Source: AWTP1-13 sp035258605 (GTDB taxonomy: Bacteria; Pseudomonadota; Alphaproteobacteria; Rhizobiales; Hyphomicrobiaceae). From it: 25,809 nucleotides of DNA. The stretch spans positions 1 to 25,809 of the forward strand of contig DATFXD010000342.1 in NCBI GenBank assembly GCA_035258605.1. The letters are read 5' to 3'. This document shows, one piece after another, positions 25,323 to 25,809 of this stretch. Made by a program: the position numbers and the translations under genes. The notes below the pieces were generated by a model, which was not told where the DNA came from, did no database searches, and worked only from the letters and a program-made list of their open reading frames with translations. The first letter of the stretch is position 1, and each line of letters starts with the position of its first letter.

Positions 25323-25751
25323 TCACCGGGAGACGATGTCTCCCTTCAGAGGTACTAGGATCGCGGTCAGCTCACGCTGCTCGCGCGGCGCAACGCCGAA
25401 TTTATCGAGCGACCTTCCGAGATCCTGCACGAGGGCATTGAAGTCGGCGTTGCGAATGCCAAGCCCACGATGTGCAGACCGCATGTTGCGGCCGCTGTAA
25501 CGACAGGGACCGCCGCTCGCCTCGCAGATCTGCTCGACCAGCAGACGCTTGAGGCGCGGGATGTTTGTGGTGCCGAAGAAGCCATTGATACGGCGGTCCT
25601 CGGCAACGTTCTGAACAAAGTCCTCGACCACCAGTCGGATGGCGGGCTTGCCGCCGAGCCGACTATAGAGCGAGCCGTGATGCATCGTCGCGTGCGCGGC
25701 AGACGACAGAAGCAAGATGGCGATTGCGCCGGTTGCTAAACGTACTTTCAT
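25323..25751 (-). CDS. Exported group 1 truncated hemoglobin
   Basis: A 142-residue globin with a cleavable signal peptide: MKVR, a hydrophobic segment, and AHA at 19-21. It should therefore act in the periplasm. The truncated-globin fold is seen from SLYSRLGGKPAIRLVVEDF through FFG, then IPRLKRLLVEQICEASGGPCRYSGRNM and the proximal heme ligand His94 in AHRGLGI. The helix-B pair usually Phe-Tyr reads Phe45-Val46, so the distal tyrosine that stabilises bound O2 or NO is missing. Cys76 and Cys83 are close enough to form a disulfide after export. ATG 25751 is chosen over 25772 because GGAGG sits 8 bases ahead of it and the signal peptide starts there. It lies upstream of hemA on the same strand, 102 bp apart. 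Possible roles are NO/O2 binding or heme handling. Confidence 0.9.
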   Translation of the reverse strand: MKVRLATGAIAILLLSSAAHATMHHGSLYSRLGGKPAIRLVVEDFVQNVAEDRRINGFFGTTNIPRLKRLLVEQICEASGGPCRYSGRNMRSAHRGLGIRNADFNALVQDLGRSLDKFGVAPREQRELTAILVPLKGDIVSR

Positions 25752-25809
25752 CTCGACGACCTCCGTTGACATGCAATGGCTCTCAAAAGAGCGGAGGAGG
25801 TACGGTTCG

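Noticed and set aside
25779..25792. Small hairpin GCTCT-caaa-AGAGC ahead of the globin gene
   Set aside because: Only five base pairs at the window edge; too short to claim a function.

Overview
The window looks like a GC-rich alphaproteobacterial chromosome segment, most likely Rhizobiales/Rhodospirillales-like. The evidence is a C4-pathway 5-aminolevulinate synthase of alphaproteobacterial type, a periplasmic group 1 truncated globin, an ATP-dependent hydantoinase/oxoprolinase pair and a Tat-exported sugar-type solute-binding protein. I see no tRNA, rRNA, CRISPR array, complete insertion sequence or prophage.

Left part (1-5040). A decayed S41 carboxyl-terminal processing protease lies at 281-1273 (minus strand). 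It has two frame changes and has lost its catalytic lysine. A small one-helix membrane protein lies beside it. A gene-poor stretch of about 0.6 kb follows, then a HAD (haloacid-dehalogenase type) hydrolase. Next come the C-terminal stub of a HemL-like class III aminotransferase, a YghU-type glutathione transferase, and an aspartate/glutamate racemase family protein that lacks both catalytic cysteine positions.

Middle (5040-13780). An amidase-signature enzyme is divergent from the racemase and convergent with a MetX-like acyltransferase/hydrolase. Then three plus-strand genes follow: a short RecQ helicase with its winged-helix-like and zinc modules in non-E. coli order, the protein adenylyltransferase SelO, and a 759-residue fusion of an AIF/ferredoxin-reductase-type flavoprotein with a patatin-like phospholipase. 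The fusion is the most unusual gene in the window.

Right part (13780-25809), all minus strand. Transcription runs from high to low coordinates. First come the exported truncated globin and hemA, separated by a 102-bp gap holding a strong nested hairpin. Then comes a tightly overlapping three-gene operon: hyuA, hyuB and a dimethylglycine/sarcosine-dehydrogenase-like flavoprotein, joined by two ATGA overlaps. Last is an ABC importer operon (solute-binding protein, MalF-type and MalG-type permeases) without an ATPase gene. The hyuA-hyuB-dehydrogenase order would fit ATP-dependent opening of an N-methylated hydantoin followed by oxidation of the released N-methylglycine. That pathway is an inference, because the carbamoyl hydrolase it needs is not visible here.
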